Below are positions 18,483 to 27,678 of a DNA stretch of 31,355 nt, piece by piece. The notes beneath the pieces are model-generated. The model saw only the letters and a list, made by a program, of their open reading frames with translations, did no database searches and was not told the DNA's origin. The stretch's first letter is position 1; every line of letters begins with the position of its first letter. The DNA is taken from NCBI GenBank assembly GCA_009746045.1, contig RPFO01002199.1, positions 1 to 31,355 on the forward strand, read 5' to 3'. The stretch comes from Mesostigma viride. Lineage: Eukaryota; Streptophyta; Mesostigmatophyceae; Mesostigmatales; Mesostigmataceae. The position numbers and the translations under genes were made by a program.

Positions 18483-21400
18483 TTAGACAGATAGACCGAC
18501 TTGACAGTCAGCATTCATGAGCTTCCTCAGTACATTGTACTGGGCTGGGGCCTTGTGTGGCAGCTTTGTCAATGCATCAGCAGGGTTCTCCTCGCCAGGG
18601 ATATGCTTCAAGTCAACCAAACTGGCCAACTCCTTCAGCAACAAATAATCCAGGTCCCGGCTTCTGGCCAGCTGCTTGTGAACAAACTGGACCATACCCA
18701 TGCTGTCTGTTAGCAACAACGTCTCCATCTGCAAGGTCCAAGGGGTAACTGAAGCCAGCTCCAGCATTAACTCCTTTATGTACAGGCTGGACTGGATCCC
18801 CTCGCATATGGCCCTGCATTCTGCCACATCTGAACTGATACAGACCCTCTTCTGCAGTCTGCTGTACCAGCTGAACAAACTTGCCCTGCTCTGATAAAAA
18901 GCAAACAGAGCAGCAGATCTCCCCCTGACCTTGGTAACCTGGCGAGCATCCATGGAACTGTCAACAAAGATCTCCAAGGTGATAGGCTGGGCAAAGTCAA
19001 TCCCAGACAAAATCAGATCAGGGGTACTCTCCACCAACCGGGCTATGACTCGAGGCTTCTCATCCTCAAGCACCTCATCAGGCATTCTGCTATGGACCAT
19101 CAAAGACGGACCACAGATGCTGGCAAACCAGGCCCACATGCCTCTCAACTCAGGTCCTGCAGCCTGGGTGATCTTCTCTGGCAAGGCCTTCACAATGGTC
19201 TGTTTATAATCTCCTCCAGCCTGAAGCCTGATACTCCACTCCCCGTCCCTCCTGAACAGGGTAGCCTGCATTCCACAGAACACTACAGGCTTGTTGGGCT
19301 CCTGCCACAGCTCCTTGCCCAGTGAAAACTTGCCACTGATGACAGGAATAAACTTCTTCAGCCAGGTCGTGGGGGCTAGCAAATGCAGATCATCTCCATG
19401 CAAACTAGCATACACTGGCAGACCCTCCCATTGGGCCAGCAGCAAACAGGGATCAACTGAAGACACTCTCAAGCCACACTCACTGATCAGAGCTTCCTGC
19501 AGCGTGAGTCTCCAGATGATTGGGCTCGACCTGAGTCCTTCCAGGCCCTTCAGAATAACCAGGAATTGTTGATGCAGCTCCAGCTTCCAGATGGCAGGCA
19601 CCTCAACACAGTAAGGCTCATCCTGCTTCCACACCCTCCTGGCCACTTCTGGATCAGATTTTAAAAATGCCCTCTTGAAGTCCAGCAGCACTGATGACAT
19701 AGCTGCTCCCCTGTTCAGCAACCCCACGTAGAGACATAGCAAAATTCTCCATGTGTCGTGTAGCATCCCTGGCGTGTACAGCTCCTCTCCTGGCAGACTC
19801 CCCGTGCCGTGATACTCATTCAGGACAGGCCTGACATGGGGCACTGATACCTCATCCACAACCTTCCTCTTCAGCACAAATCTCAAAGCAAGCTTCCTTG
19901 ATGCTGGGGGACGTCTGTCTGTTGGTGCAGCACACTCAAACTGCAACCACTCCTCCAATGCCTTGGAGAAGGCGAGCTTCCAAGCCTCAAACAAAGTAGG
20001 CGAGCTCATCTCTTGGACCAGCTGGTCATATGTCAAAGGAGAGTGTGCAGCAAGGCTCCTGTGAGTTATGCCAATACTGCTGGGGTGCAACACAGCTGGA
20101 ATCACCAAACTGGCTGCTGGGGGCACCTCCCCTTCATCCCATTTTACACCCTTGACCGGCTTGGCCCTGCACCTGACTGGAAATGTTGTCCTGAAATTTT
20201 CTAGGGGAATCATCCCCCAGCCATCTCTTCTCAGAGCTGTAGCTCTGATAGAAATCCCAGGATTGCCCAGAAAATTCTGACCCAAAATCACAGGGCCATC
20301 ATAGTCCTCTAGGACAAGGAAGGTCACATCCACACCCATGACAGGGGCAGTAACCTCTCCCAACACCCTTAGATGCGTCCTACCACTGAAATCAGACACC
20401 CAGGGGCAACTTGGTTCTCCGACCAGCAGTTCTCCTGTATGCTGAGGTCCCATGACAGAAACCTGTGCATTGGTATCTATCTCCATGGCAGCTACCTCAG
20501 GTTCATCCAACTGGACAAGCTTGGACACCTTAGGCTCCTTCTTGGCTCTTTGCAAAGCCTGTACAATATCTGATAGACGCACACCCCTAGGCCTGGTGTC
20601 GGGCCGTTCCGGAGGTGCAGCCTGTCCGCCTGCTTGCCCAACCACCGTATGTGAAGGTACCCCAGGGGCCGGGCCAGGGTCACCCTGAGGGCTCGATACA
20701 GCTGTAGCACCCTGATCAGGAAGCTCCACGTCACCCCCGCCTTGTACACCAGCGGGCACCTGGAAGAGGTCTCCTTGATTACCTCCCCGGGGACGGATCT
20801 TTGACCAGGACAGACGGTGCACTGCTTGGGAGCCATCAATGGCCACCCAGCACTTATGGCCAGCGGCTTCTACTCGGGTCACCACCCCATCATGCCAGCT
20901 GCCACGTTTCCCTGGAAAGCTTGGTTCCTTCCACACAACAACCTGTTGTCCAACGTTAGGTTCTAGGACACTCCAGCCCTTGTCTTTCTGCCTCAGCTTG
21001 AGGAACTTGGCCTCTAGCTTCTCCTTCCATGCCTGCTCAGCATCAGCTGGCAGCATCCTGGTATGCAGCATAAGAGGATTGATGGCAATGTCACCAAAGA
21101 ACATGGGAGTCCTGAGGTTCAGCCTATCCTCCACAGAACGTAGCCATGCAGATGTCACAATGGCAGATGACGTCCTTGGAATCCTCTCCACCAGCAGCAC
21201 AGTCTTGATCTCTTGGATGGCTCTCTCCACCACCCCTTGCTGGCCGTGGCTCTCCCTGGGTGTAATCAGCAACTCTGGAAACTCTGGCAGGTTCTCACAG
21301 CACTCAAACTGAATGTCACACTGCAACAACTCCAACCCAGGGTACCTGCTCCTTGTCAACTTCAGAGCAGCAATCAATGTAGGCTTCTCCATGTCAGGCA

Positions 21401-21944
21401 GGATCTCTAGGGTCTTGTACTTGGTATATCTGTCCACTGCCACCAGCAGCTTCAAACCCCTGATTCTCTGAATATCTACCTGCACATGGCCTGGCTGCAA
21501 AATAGGAGTCCTGGCATGAGACTGCTTGGGCTTTCTAGCAACTAGCCTGCACTTGCAAGCTTGAGCAACCTGTTGGCAGATGGAGTACAACTCACTTCCT
21601 CCCAGCCGTCTAGCAACTTGCAAAGACTGAGCTGCATGGCCAAACATGGTATGCAACCTTGAGGCAATGTCATACAAGAGAGAAAATCTTTTATTGTCAT
21701 TATTAGCACTCAAGGTATGTACAGATCCCTTATGTACAGGAGGCACCAGGGTCGTGCCTGTCAGACTGTCTCCAGCCCTATCCTCATCCTGACCATCCTG
21801 TGCCAGTCCTGCACGGTCAGAATGCTTCTGAGATCCACCTGGGTCCACATCACCAGGTCCTACCTCAGGCTCAGCACCGCCATGGCGGGCACGTTGGCGA
21901 GTAACCACTGCAGCTACAGCTGGCATACTCTCTGTGGTAACCAA
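18483..21944 (-). CDS. pol of element C: integrase, protease-like domain, RT, RNase H
   Basis: An intact frame of 1153 codons. Integrase: LHTMFGH near residue 98 and CKC near 128 (one residue shorter than the usual CxxC), D in VQVDIQRI near 157, D in LLQCDIQF near 210, E in GVVERAI near 240. The protease-like domain has EIDTNAQVSVMG near 488 and VILGQNFLGNPG near 558. RT has LLDFKRAFLKSD near 757 and YASLHGDDLHLL near 850 (box at 19389-19400). RNase H has D in IFVDSSMDAR near 995, E in VAECRAI, D in LLTDSMG and D in NPADALTK, ending at 18483. RT and RNase H are in one frame, unlike the broken copies in A and B. The first 60 or so residues are low-complexity and the frame opens at TTG, so it is probably the continuation of gag after a frame change, not a separate gene. 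Confidence 0.87.
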   Translation of the reverse strand: MVTTESMPAVAAVVTRQRARHGGAEPEVGPGDVDPGGSQKHSDRAGLAQDGQDEDRAGDSLTGTTLVPPVHKGSVHTLSANNDNKRFSLLYDIASRLHTMFGHAAQSLQVARRLGGSELYSICQQVAQACKCRLVARKPKQSHARTPILQPGHVQVDIQRIRGLKLLVAVDRYTKYKTLEILPDMEKPTLIAALKLTRSRYPGLELLQCDIQFECCENLPEFPELLITPRESHGQQGVVERAIQEIKTVLLVERIPRTSSAIVTSAWLRSVEDRLNLRTPMFFGDIAINPLMLHTRMLPADAEQAWKEKLEAKFLKLRQKDKGWSVLEPNVGQQVVVWKEPSFPGKRGSWHDGVVTRVEAAGHKCWVAIDGSQAVHRLSWSKIRPRGGNQGDLFQVPAGVQGGGDVELPDQGATAVSSPQGDPGPAPGVPSHTVVGQAGGQAAPPERPDTRPRGVRLSDIVQALQRAKKEPKVSKLVQLDEPEVAAMEIDTNAQVSVMGPQHTGELLVGEPSCPWVSDFSGRTHLRVLGEVTAPVMGVDVTFLVLEDYDGPVILGQNFLGNPGISIRATALRRDGWGMIPLENFRTTFPVRCRAKPVKGVKWDEGEVPPAASLVIPAVLHPSSIGITHRSLAAHSPLTYDQLVQEMSSPTLFEAWKLAFSKALEEWLQFECAAPTDRRPPASRKLALRFVLKRKVVDEVSVPHVRPVLNEYHGTGSLPGEELYTPGMLHDTWRILLCLYVGLLNRGAAMSSVLLDFKRAFLKSDPEVARRVWKQDEPYCVEVPAIWKLELHQQFLVILKGLEGLRSSPIIWRLTLQEALISECGLRVSSVDPCLLLAQWEGLPVYASLHGDDLHLLAPTTWLKKFIPVISGKFSLGKELWQEPNKPVVFCGMQATLFRRDGEWSIRLQAGGDYKQTIVKALPEKITQAAGPELRGMWAWFASICGPSLMVHSRMPDEVLEDEKPRVIARLVESTPDLILSGIDFAQPITLEIFVDSSMDARQVTKVRGRSAALFAFYQSRASLFSWYSRLQKRVCISSDVAECRAICEGIQSSLYIKELMLELASVTPWTLQMETLLLTDSMGMVQFVHKQLARSRDLDYLLLKELASLVDLKHIPGEENPADALTKLPHKAPAQYNVLRKLMNADCQVGLSV

Positions 21945-22072
21945 GCTTGCCCCATCGTGTCCAATAGGCTCTTCACTAGAGCATGGGGCTGCCCCTCACT
22001 GCCGTCACTAGCAGCTACATTACACACCCCTGGGGGCACCCTCCAGGGTTCAGGGATGTGTGCAGGCTCAAG

Positions 22073-23254
22073 TCAATGATCAGCAGCCTTGCCCTTGCCC
22101 TTATCCTGGGATGGACCAGCCTTGTCCTTGCTGCCACCCTGAGCTGGCTTGCTCTGACCTTCCTGCCTCAGGTACGAGGGACACTCATTCCTGAAGTGAC
22201 CCTTCCCTGGCAGAAATAACATTCCACCTGACTGATGTCCCGTGAGGTCCCACTGCTGGGCCCAGCCTTGGGAGGACCACCCACCCTCTTGAAGTCAAAC
22301 TGGGACTGTGGATGTCCCGACTTCGGCGGGGTCCCCCGTCCAGCCCTTCTGTCACGCCCCCTCCTGGACCTTCCTCGACCCCTTGAAGAGGTCTCAGGCC
22401 CTCTCGAGGACGCTGGGCCCCCGTGGCCCGATCCCCTCATGGACTTAACCGTGGTTCAGTGGCCTCCTCGTCCCCTTGACGAGGGCGCTTACCACCCACG
22501 TACTTGCCGCTGAAACACTCATACAACTGGTCCGTCATGGCTGCCCAGCCATGGACCTGTCGCATGTGGATGGTCACATTATCCATGGTGACCGGATCCA
22601 GCTGCAGCGACTTGAGAAAGTCGCCCATGGCCATCCGATCTGCGACGAAGAATCCCTTGGCCATGGCGTCCTCCCTCAGCTTGACGAAGTCTTCAAAGGC
22701 GTGGACCACTAGCTGCCCCTTGATGGGCTTGTAGTCCAGGTATTCTTGCTTCAGGTGGGACCCATCTATGGTCCTCTTGTCACTCAGGAACACCCTGAGT
22801 CGCGTCATAAACGCCGCCCAGGTGTCCCCCGCCGTGTGTCGCTCCCGAACAAACTTGAACAGCCGCCTCGCCGACTGCCTTATGTAGGCACTAGACGCCA
22901 GGATGCGAAGCTTGTCACCGGTGTATATCTCCGTGTACAAGTTCATGTCCTCTAACATCCTCTCAGCGTCCCGGGGCTGCCAATTGTCCTTGATGGACTG
23001 AAACTGGCCTAGCACCGCGTACCCCTCAGCCACGGTCGGTCGCTTAGGTGCCGCTTGATCTGCGCTGGCGCGTTCTGACCGCCCTGAGATCCTTGGCTCT
23101 GATCATCTGGCACGCAGCCTGGTCTCCCAGCGCCTGGCCGTCCCGCGTCCATCGCGTCCACCGCGTCCATCGCGTCCATCTCGTCCATCCATCCCAGCGC
23201 CGCGCCGCGCAAAGCCCATAAGCGCGCTTGTTGGTCAATAGCTCCCTCACTCAT
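22073..23254 (-). pseudogene. gag of element C, broken into four frames
   Basis: It starts at an ATG at 23254 (MSEGAIDQQARLW), passes a Met-Asp repeat, then shifts near 23040 into a 198-residue capsid-like segment (AEGYAVLGQFQSIKDNW, RRLFKFVRERHTAGDTWAAF). It shifts again at an ATGA overlap at 22437-22440 into an Arg/Gly-rich segment. The CCHC knuckle is split: CYFCQG is in one frame and GHFRNEC in the next (about 22195-22230), with one extra base between them. The last frame ends at a stop at 22073-22075. Pol begins 130 bases further on in yet another frame. With so many shifts gag is inactive unless supplied by another copy. The role by homology is the particle protein. Confidence 0.72.
23145..23190 (-). 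repeat. 9-bp tandem repeat coding Met-Asp-Ala/Val units in gag C
   Basis: GCGTCCATC and close variants recur about five times, giving repeated Met-Asp-Ala units on the minus strand. It lies in the N-terminal part of gag C just before the first frame break. Confidence 0.75.
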
Positions 23255-23367
23255 GATGGCCTCTGTTCAGATCTGCTACAGCCAGCCAAGTGGCCAAGCA
23301 GCAATTAAAGCAATATAAGCTACTGAACAAGAAAGGAAAATGCCAAGTGTTACCACTCAGTCAAGAC

Positions 23368-23552
23368 AGTTAGGTTAATATTGTGCGGAAACCTTTTTGC
23401 CACTTGGGCTACTCAGGTTCCGCACAATATTACCGGCGATAACCACTCGCCGGACACTCAAGTTCACACCGGCGTGGTTATCGCCGGTAATATTGTGCGG
23501 AACCTGAGTAGCCCAAGTGGCAAAAAGGTTTCCGCACAATATTAACCTAACT
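23368..23552. repeat. Palindromic element M1 (family F1)
   Basis: 185 bp with arms of about 78 bp that are near-perfect inverted repeats, from AGTTAGGTTAAT to ATTAACCTAACT, with a short central loop. Each arm is itself a hairpin: AATATTGTGCGG pairs with CCGCACAATATT around the segment GCCACTTGGGC, followed by CCGGCGATAACCACTCGCCGG. The predicted fold is a branched cruciform. Confidence 0.85.
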
Positions 23553-23787
23553 AAAACCTAGCCTCTTGGGGCGAGGACGAATCACTAGGCTCGGAACACC
23601 CGTATGCATGAATATGATTGAATATAAGCATCTCGTTGGTGCAAATATCGATATGAATATGATCGAATATGAGCATCTCCTTGGTGCGCATATGATTAGA
23701 GCCGGGTGCCAAATCGGAACGAATTATTCCCCAAATAATCCGCTTCCGAGTGGATTCGAACCTGCGCCCCGCAAGGATCCAGGTCTT
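23553..23787. other. Spacer between M1 and M2 with B-box-like motif
   Basis: The two ends are degenerate inverted copies of each other: AAAACCTAGCCTC on the left, and AAGACCTGGATCC read inward from the right. On the minus strand a perfect B-box GGTTCGAATCC lies at 23752-23762, preceded by a possible long variable arm, as in the 3' half of a class II tRNA. The T stem is poorly paired. The middle has two copies of GAATATGAT.GAATAT.AGCATCTC.TTGGTGC (about 23610-23685). No 5' tRNA half is visible. Confidence 0.5.
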
Positions 23788-23998
23788 AGTTAGGTTAATA
23801 TTGTGCGGAAACCTTTTTGCCACTTGGGCTACTCAGGTTCCGCACAATATTACCGGCGATAACCACTCGCCGGACACTCAAGTTCACACCGGGTGAACGT
23901 GGCGCGGAATTGATACCGGCGAGTGGTTTTCGCCGGATAAATAGTGACGGACCTAATTGCCAAGTGGCAAAAAGGTTCCGTCACTATTTATAATAACT
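23788..23998. repeat. Chimeric palindromic element M2 (left arm F1, right arm F2)
   Basis: From 23788 to about 23891 it matches the left arm of M1. From about 23892 to 23998 it matches the right arm of M3 (GTGAACGTGGCGCGGAATTG...TAATAACT). The two arms are therefore no longer full complements. The join lies at the hairpin centre, pointing to recombination or template switching at the apex. Confidence 0.82.
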
Positions 23999-24195
23999 AA
24001 GACCTCGTAAGTCGGGGGTTCGAATCCCTGTGGTGACACGGGTATTTCCGAATACCGGAAGGAATTGATACCAGAAGGCCAAACGAAAGTGCCAGAAGGG
24101 AAAAATGCCCGGTTGGAATATCGTTAAGGCGAGATTCGGTACTGCAGTAGGCATTAGCGGTACGATAGATATCGGCCCCCACACTACGACGTTTT
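23999..24195. other. Spacer between M2 and M3 with B-box-like motif
   Basis: The left end reads AAGACCTCGTAAGTCGGGGG followed by a perfect B-box GGTTCGAATCC at 24017-24027. The right end, read inward, is AAAACGTCGTAGTGTGGGGG with the box decayed, so the spacer ends are again inverted copies. The layout resembles the 3' half of a class I tRNA starting in the anticodon loop. No complete tRNA can be folded here. Confidence 0.5.
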
Positions 24196-24417
24196 AGTTA
24201 TTATAAATAGTGACGGAACCTTTTTTTGCCACTTGGGCAATTAGGTCCGTCACTATTTATCCGGCGAAAACCACTCGCCGGTATCAATTCCGCGCCACGT
24301 TCACGTACGTGAACTTAACGCGGAATAGATACCGGCGAGTGGTTTTCGCCGGATAAATAGTGACGGACCTAATTGCCCAAGTGGCAAAAAAAGGTTCCGT
24401 CACTATTTATAATAACT
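24196..24417. repeat. Palindromic element M3 (family F2)
   Basis: 222 bp, from AGTTATTATAAATAG to CTATTTATAATAACT. The near-perfect arms contain sub-hairpins AAATAGTGACGGAACC/GGTCCGTCACTATTT and CCGGCGAAAACCACTCGCCGG. The centre, around CGTTCACGTACGTGAAC, is itself palindromic. It shares the modules GCCACTTGGGC and AACCACTCGCCGG with F1 but differs elsewhere. Confidence 0.85.
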
Positions 24418-25389
24418 AAGACCACCACGGTCGCCCGCAGGCGCGTCCTGGTTCTCCTTGTCGCTGTCGCTGTCGCTGTCGCTCACAACAATCAGCTCTG
24501 GCACCCTGCTACCCGCTGCGCCGTTGTCGACCCGCTGTCGGCCCGCGATGACAGAATCGTCACCGTTAGTATAGTAGACAGGTGACAACCCGTCGTTGGC
24601 ACCCCGCGGATTGTATCTTGGCACCTCGTGGTCGCCAAGCGCCTCGTCGCCTAGCCCAGCGACGCCCACTGCTCCCACCTCAAGGTCACTATCGTAGCCA
24701 AGAGGGGCAAACTCTTCCCAACGCGTCACACGAACGCGAAGGGGTTGGGGCAGTTCCTGAAAAGGAACCCTTGCTCGCTCCGGAAACCTGCCGACTCGTG
24801 CCGCACGCTGTCCTCCGGTGATGGCTTCCGCTGCCGCCTCGACCTCTGCAAGCCGCCTGTAGTGCTCCGCTCCGCGTCGTTCACGTCGAACTGGTCCCGC
24901 TGCAACACCCTCGTCGCCGATTACACCTGCGAACGTACGTGGTACACCCGCACCCGCTGCTGTCGGTACGAACTCGTGTCGCACTGCACCAGCTGTCTCC
25001 GCAGCCTCTCCTCGCCTAGCCGCCAACTCCGCACGCACCCGCTCAGCTAATGCTGTAATCACCGTCTGGATGCCGACCAAACCGTGAAGCTCTTGCTCGA
25101 TGTCGTCGATGCTCCGGTGCTCCGGAATGACGATGGTTTGGACGTGCCGCAGAATGCGCTCCCAATCCTCGACCTGATCGTCGACGAATTGCACGAAGTT
25201 GCGATTAACAGACAGGTGGACGATCTGCAAGCAATAAAGATAAATCTCGAACGACACGACGCAATTCAGGCGAAATTGAACCCCCAGCAGACTGCCGAAA
25301 CCGGAAATTCTGCTGCCGTTGTTCCTCCTGCACCATTCACCACCGGACGAGCTTCTCACGTCGTCAACGCTGCACACCGCAAACAGCAA
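24418..25389 (-). CDS. Upstream acidic ORF of element C, possible gag N-terminal protein
   Basis: The frame runs from near the 5' LTR and encodes a Glu/Arg/Ala-rich protein (segments VEDWERILRHV, ALAERVRAELAARRGEAAE, EVEAAAEAITGG) ending in an acidic run of SD repeats followed by KENQ. Its layout recalls the charged N-terminal part of gag in A and B. The palindromic block at 24417 interrupts it. Joining the flanks at AAGAC gives only two more codons before TGA at about 23355, so originally it ended there and the gag core started at a separate ATG (23254). No ATG occurs in the frame, so its start, or an intron supplying it, is unknown. The function is not recognised. Confidence 0.5.
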
Positions 25390-25429
25390 CGACCCTCCTG
25401 GCCGTTCCGTTGGGACTGTTTGTAATTTG

Positions 25430-26127
25430 AGTTAACGTTCTTAGCAAACGCAATGTGAAGGATATGGTTGCAATGCAGCAATGTGTGAATATGGTTGGAA
25501 ACGGAGCTTTGTTAAAATTGGATAATGTTACAGCGCTCACACACTTGAGGCTTGTACACGCGTTTGCCAAGTCAAGGCAACACACGTGAGGCGGGCTCGC
25601 AAGAGATCTGCCCAAATGGCACTGGCCTATTCTTTATATACTTGTGCACTGTGCTTGCTAGTCCTGAGCAGCCTAGGAGGCCTGCTCAGTAATAACACTC
25701 CCGGTACAGTATTCACTACCTGTACAGCGCCCAGTTCCTATACAGTAGGCCTGCCATACAGGCACAGTGACCACAGAGCACAGTCCACAGTGACTATTGC
25801 ATCTGTACCTAGAAGTCCAGGACTAAGCCTGCGGTACCAACAGACCACAGGTTAAGGCTCCTATTTCCTGCGTACGACGTATTAATCCAATACCGTCGTA
25901 GGTTCAGCACCTAATTCCTGTCAGCCCAGGAATTACTGTCGACCCCATATGTCGTCGGCAAATATTCACGTCCGACTTAGAAGAAAAGCCGGCTCGCGCT
26001 CGCGCGCGACCGGGAAGTCGGAACGCCATAACTTTCTTGATACTTGTCGGAATGAACTCGTTCCGGTGCCGCTGGAATCGCAGAGAAATGCCGAATCAGG
26101 ATCACGCCAATGCGCTTGGCGTTAACT
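25430..26127 (-). repeat. 5' LTR of element C
   Basis: 698-bp partner of 17035-17732. It ends on the coding strand with CGTTAACT, followed by CAAATTACAAACAGTCCCAACGG, which lacks an obvious TGG primer-binding start. A TATA-like box lies inside. The right flank is CGTACTCC. Confidence 0.9.
25632..25640 (-). promoter_or_regulatory. TATA-box-like element in the 5' LTR of C
   Basis: On the minus strand the sequence reads TATATAAAG, close to the canonical TATA box, and lies in the 5' LTR upstream of gag and pol. The other LTR has a one-base variant (TATATAAAC at about 17237). Assignment as the element's promoter is by position and sequence only. Confidence 0.5.
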
Positions 26128-26422
26128 CGTACTCCCCAAGTACGGTTCAGGCTGCGTACCTGCCTAGGTCAGCAACGCCAAAACTAGCTCTGGCGCCAAA
26201 TTCCGGAGCCGGGCGCCGTATAATACGCGAAAAATACGTATTATGCGCCGTATTTGCGTTGAGAAGGCAATACGGCGTATTTCTAGTACGTTAGTACGCC
26301 AAACCTCGCCGTATTGTATAATACGGCGTATTTACCGTATTATACGGCGTATTGGCGTACGCTGCCCCGCATACTGCAGGAAGGGCGGCCCCTTGCGACC
26401 TGACCCTGTGAAGGCCCCGCCT
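26128..26422. repeat. Flank between C and the gypsy gag with clustered TACGGCGTATT motifs
   Basis: From about 26212 to 26361 the motif AATACGGCGTATT or parts of it occur six or more times in both orientations, some as perfect palindromes (for example GTATAATACGGCGTAT near 26313). The gypsy gag frame is open through much of it, but the first credible start ATG is at 26423. No LTR of the gypsy element is visible, so its 5' end may have been lost when element C landed next to it. Confidence 0.55.
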
Positions 26423-27472
26423 ATGCCAGATTTTAAGGCGGTGCCCAAGCTCCATGCGGGCATGACTCCCCGTGAGATCGACGAGTGGGCTCGTATGTGG
26501 CAACAGTTGTACACCGTATGGTGTCAGCACCATGAGTGGCAGCTGGCCACCAAGGTTCTGATCCCCTACGTGGTGGTGAAGTGTATGGACCCATCAGTGG
26601 TAGGGATGCTTAACGTCGAGAGTGTGGCGGCTCAGTCATACCCGCAGACGGTTGAGGAACTGCTGGAGCGCATCCGGCGCAAGCTCATCCCTCCCGGCTA
26701 TCGACTGACTGAGCGGTTTGAGTTCGGCCGCCTCCGGCAGGGCAACACTGACTTGGCGGAGTTCCTCACCACCTTTGACTCCTTTGCGGCGCGGCTGACC
26801 GGGGACCTGACGTGGACCGAGTACAAGATTCGGTTTCTGGAGGCCATCCATCCTGACCTCCTCGCTGAGGTTAAGAAGCACTATGCAGAGGTACCCTGGG
26901 ACAAGCTTGACATCCACGCTGTCCAGCAGTACCTTCTACAGGTGGCCGACGTCATCAAGCAGCCGCGCTACACCAGCACCCGCCGGTTCGCCTCATCCAC
27001 GATGACACGCCGTGTCCACTTCACTGAAGTGGAACCCGACCCGTCGGAGGGGGAGGAGTCCAATGACGACGAGCAGCCGGCCACCCAACTGCACGCCATC
27101 GATGCGTCCAAGGCCCGCTGTTTCATGTGTCACGAGGTCGGGCACCTCAAGAAGGACTGCCCGCGCCTCAAGGCGCGCACCAGCACGGCGACGGAGGCCA
27201 CCAAGGAGGCCCCCAAGTTTTCTGGTCCCGCCTTTGAGAAGCGCCCAGCGCCGGCAGCGCGGGATGCTCGCCCGCGCAACGCAGGCGCGCGGGCTGCCAA
27301 GCTGCGCGACGCGCACACGCAGCCCAACCAGTTCCAGACACCCCGCTTCCCAGCGTCGTTCTCTCGGACGGTGCGCGAGCTCAATGAGATCCTGGCGCAG
27401 CAGCAGGCTGAGGGTGACGAGTATGAGGCGCTCAATCCCGGCGACGACGACGACTCGGATGAGGGGGAAGGG
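26423..27472 (+). CDS. gag of the gypsy element
   Basis: It starts at an ATG (PDFKAVPKLHAGMTPREIDEW). It has a retrotransposon gag fold-like region (YPQTVEELLERIRRKLIPPG, FEFGRLRQGNTDLAEFLTTF, FLEAIHPDLLAEVKKHY) and a CCHC zinc knuckle CFMCHEVGHLKKDC near 27120-27160, then a basic Ala/Arg-rich stretch and an acidic tail. The frame enters the palindromic block and stops at 27485-27487. Deleting the block and one AAGGG copy joins it in frame to pol, so gag-pol was probably one polyprotein before the insertion. The start fits the gag N-terminus, but upstream codons are also open. Confidence 0.82.
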
Positions 27473-27678
27473 AGTTACGTTAAATAGTGCCGGAACCTTT
27501 TGCCGCCTGAGGCAAATCGGTCCGTAACACTATTTTGCCCGGAATAACCACTTCCGAGCACCCAAGTTAATTCGGCCGAATTAACTTGGGTGCTCGGAAG
27601 TGGTTATTCCGGGCAAAATAGTGTTACGGACCGATTTGCCTCAGGCGGCAAAAGGTTCCGGCACTATTTAACGTAACT
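27473..27678. repeat. Palindromic element F3, copy 1
   Basis: A perfect 206-bp inverted repeat centred on TTCGGCCGAA. The arms contain the modules AAATAGTGCCGGAACC, TTTTGCCGCCTGAGGC, GGTCCGTAACACTATTT and GGAATAACCACTTCCGAGC, parallel to those of F1 and F2. Confidence 0.9.

Larger units (their letters stand above)
23368..24417. mobile_element. Composite block of three palindromic elements (M1, M2, M3) inserted in element C
   Basis: The block begins AGTTAGG and ends ATAACT, and is flanked by the exact 5-bp direct repeat AAGAC (23363-23367 and 24418-24422). It holds M1 (23368-23552), a 235-bp spacer, M2 (23788-23998), a 197-bp spacer, and M3 (24196-24417). No coding capacity is evident. It interrupts an upstream ORF of element C two codons before its original stop. 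The ends and duplication length match what the Copia-like elements here would produce, so it may be a small non-autonomous element (TRIM-like or foldback) mobilised by them. Confidence 0.75.
17035..26127 (-). mobile_element. Copia-like LTR retrotransposon C, older, carrying a palindromic insertion block
   Basis: Two 698-bp direct repeats (17035-17732 and 25430-26127) flank a minus-strand set: an upstream acidic ORF, gag pieces, an intact 1153-codon pol, and a 750-bp 3' region. By eye the LTRs differ at about 20 positions, so it is older than B. The termini are AGTTAACG...CGTTAACT. The flanks (left CTATG, right CGTAC) do not form a clean 5-bp duplication, so one side has probably been rearranged. 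A 1050-bp block of palindromic repeats is inserted at 23368-24417. Pol shares the protease position, DTNA and HGDD traits with A and B but is clearly diverged. Confidence 0.88.

Noticed and set aside
23999-24050. A complete tRNA gene next to the palindromes
   Set aside because: Only a T-arm-like box and a possible variable region are present. No D-arm, 5' acceptor strand or full anticodon arm can be placed, and the T stems are mismatched.
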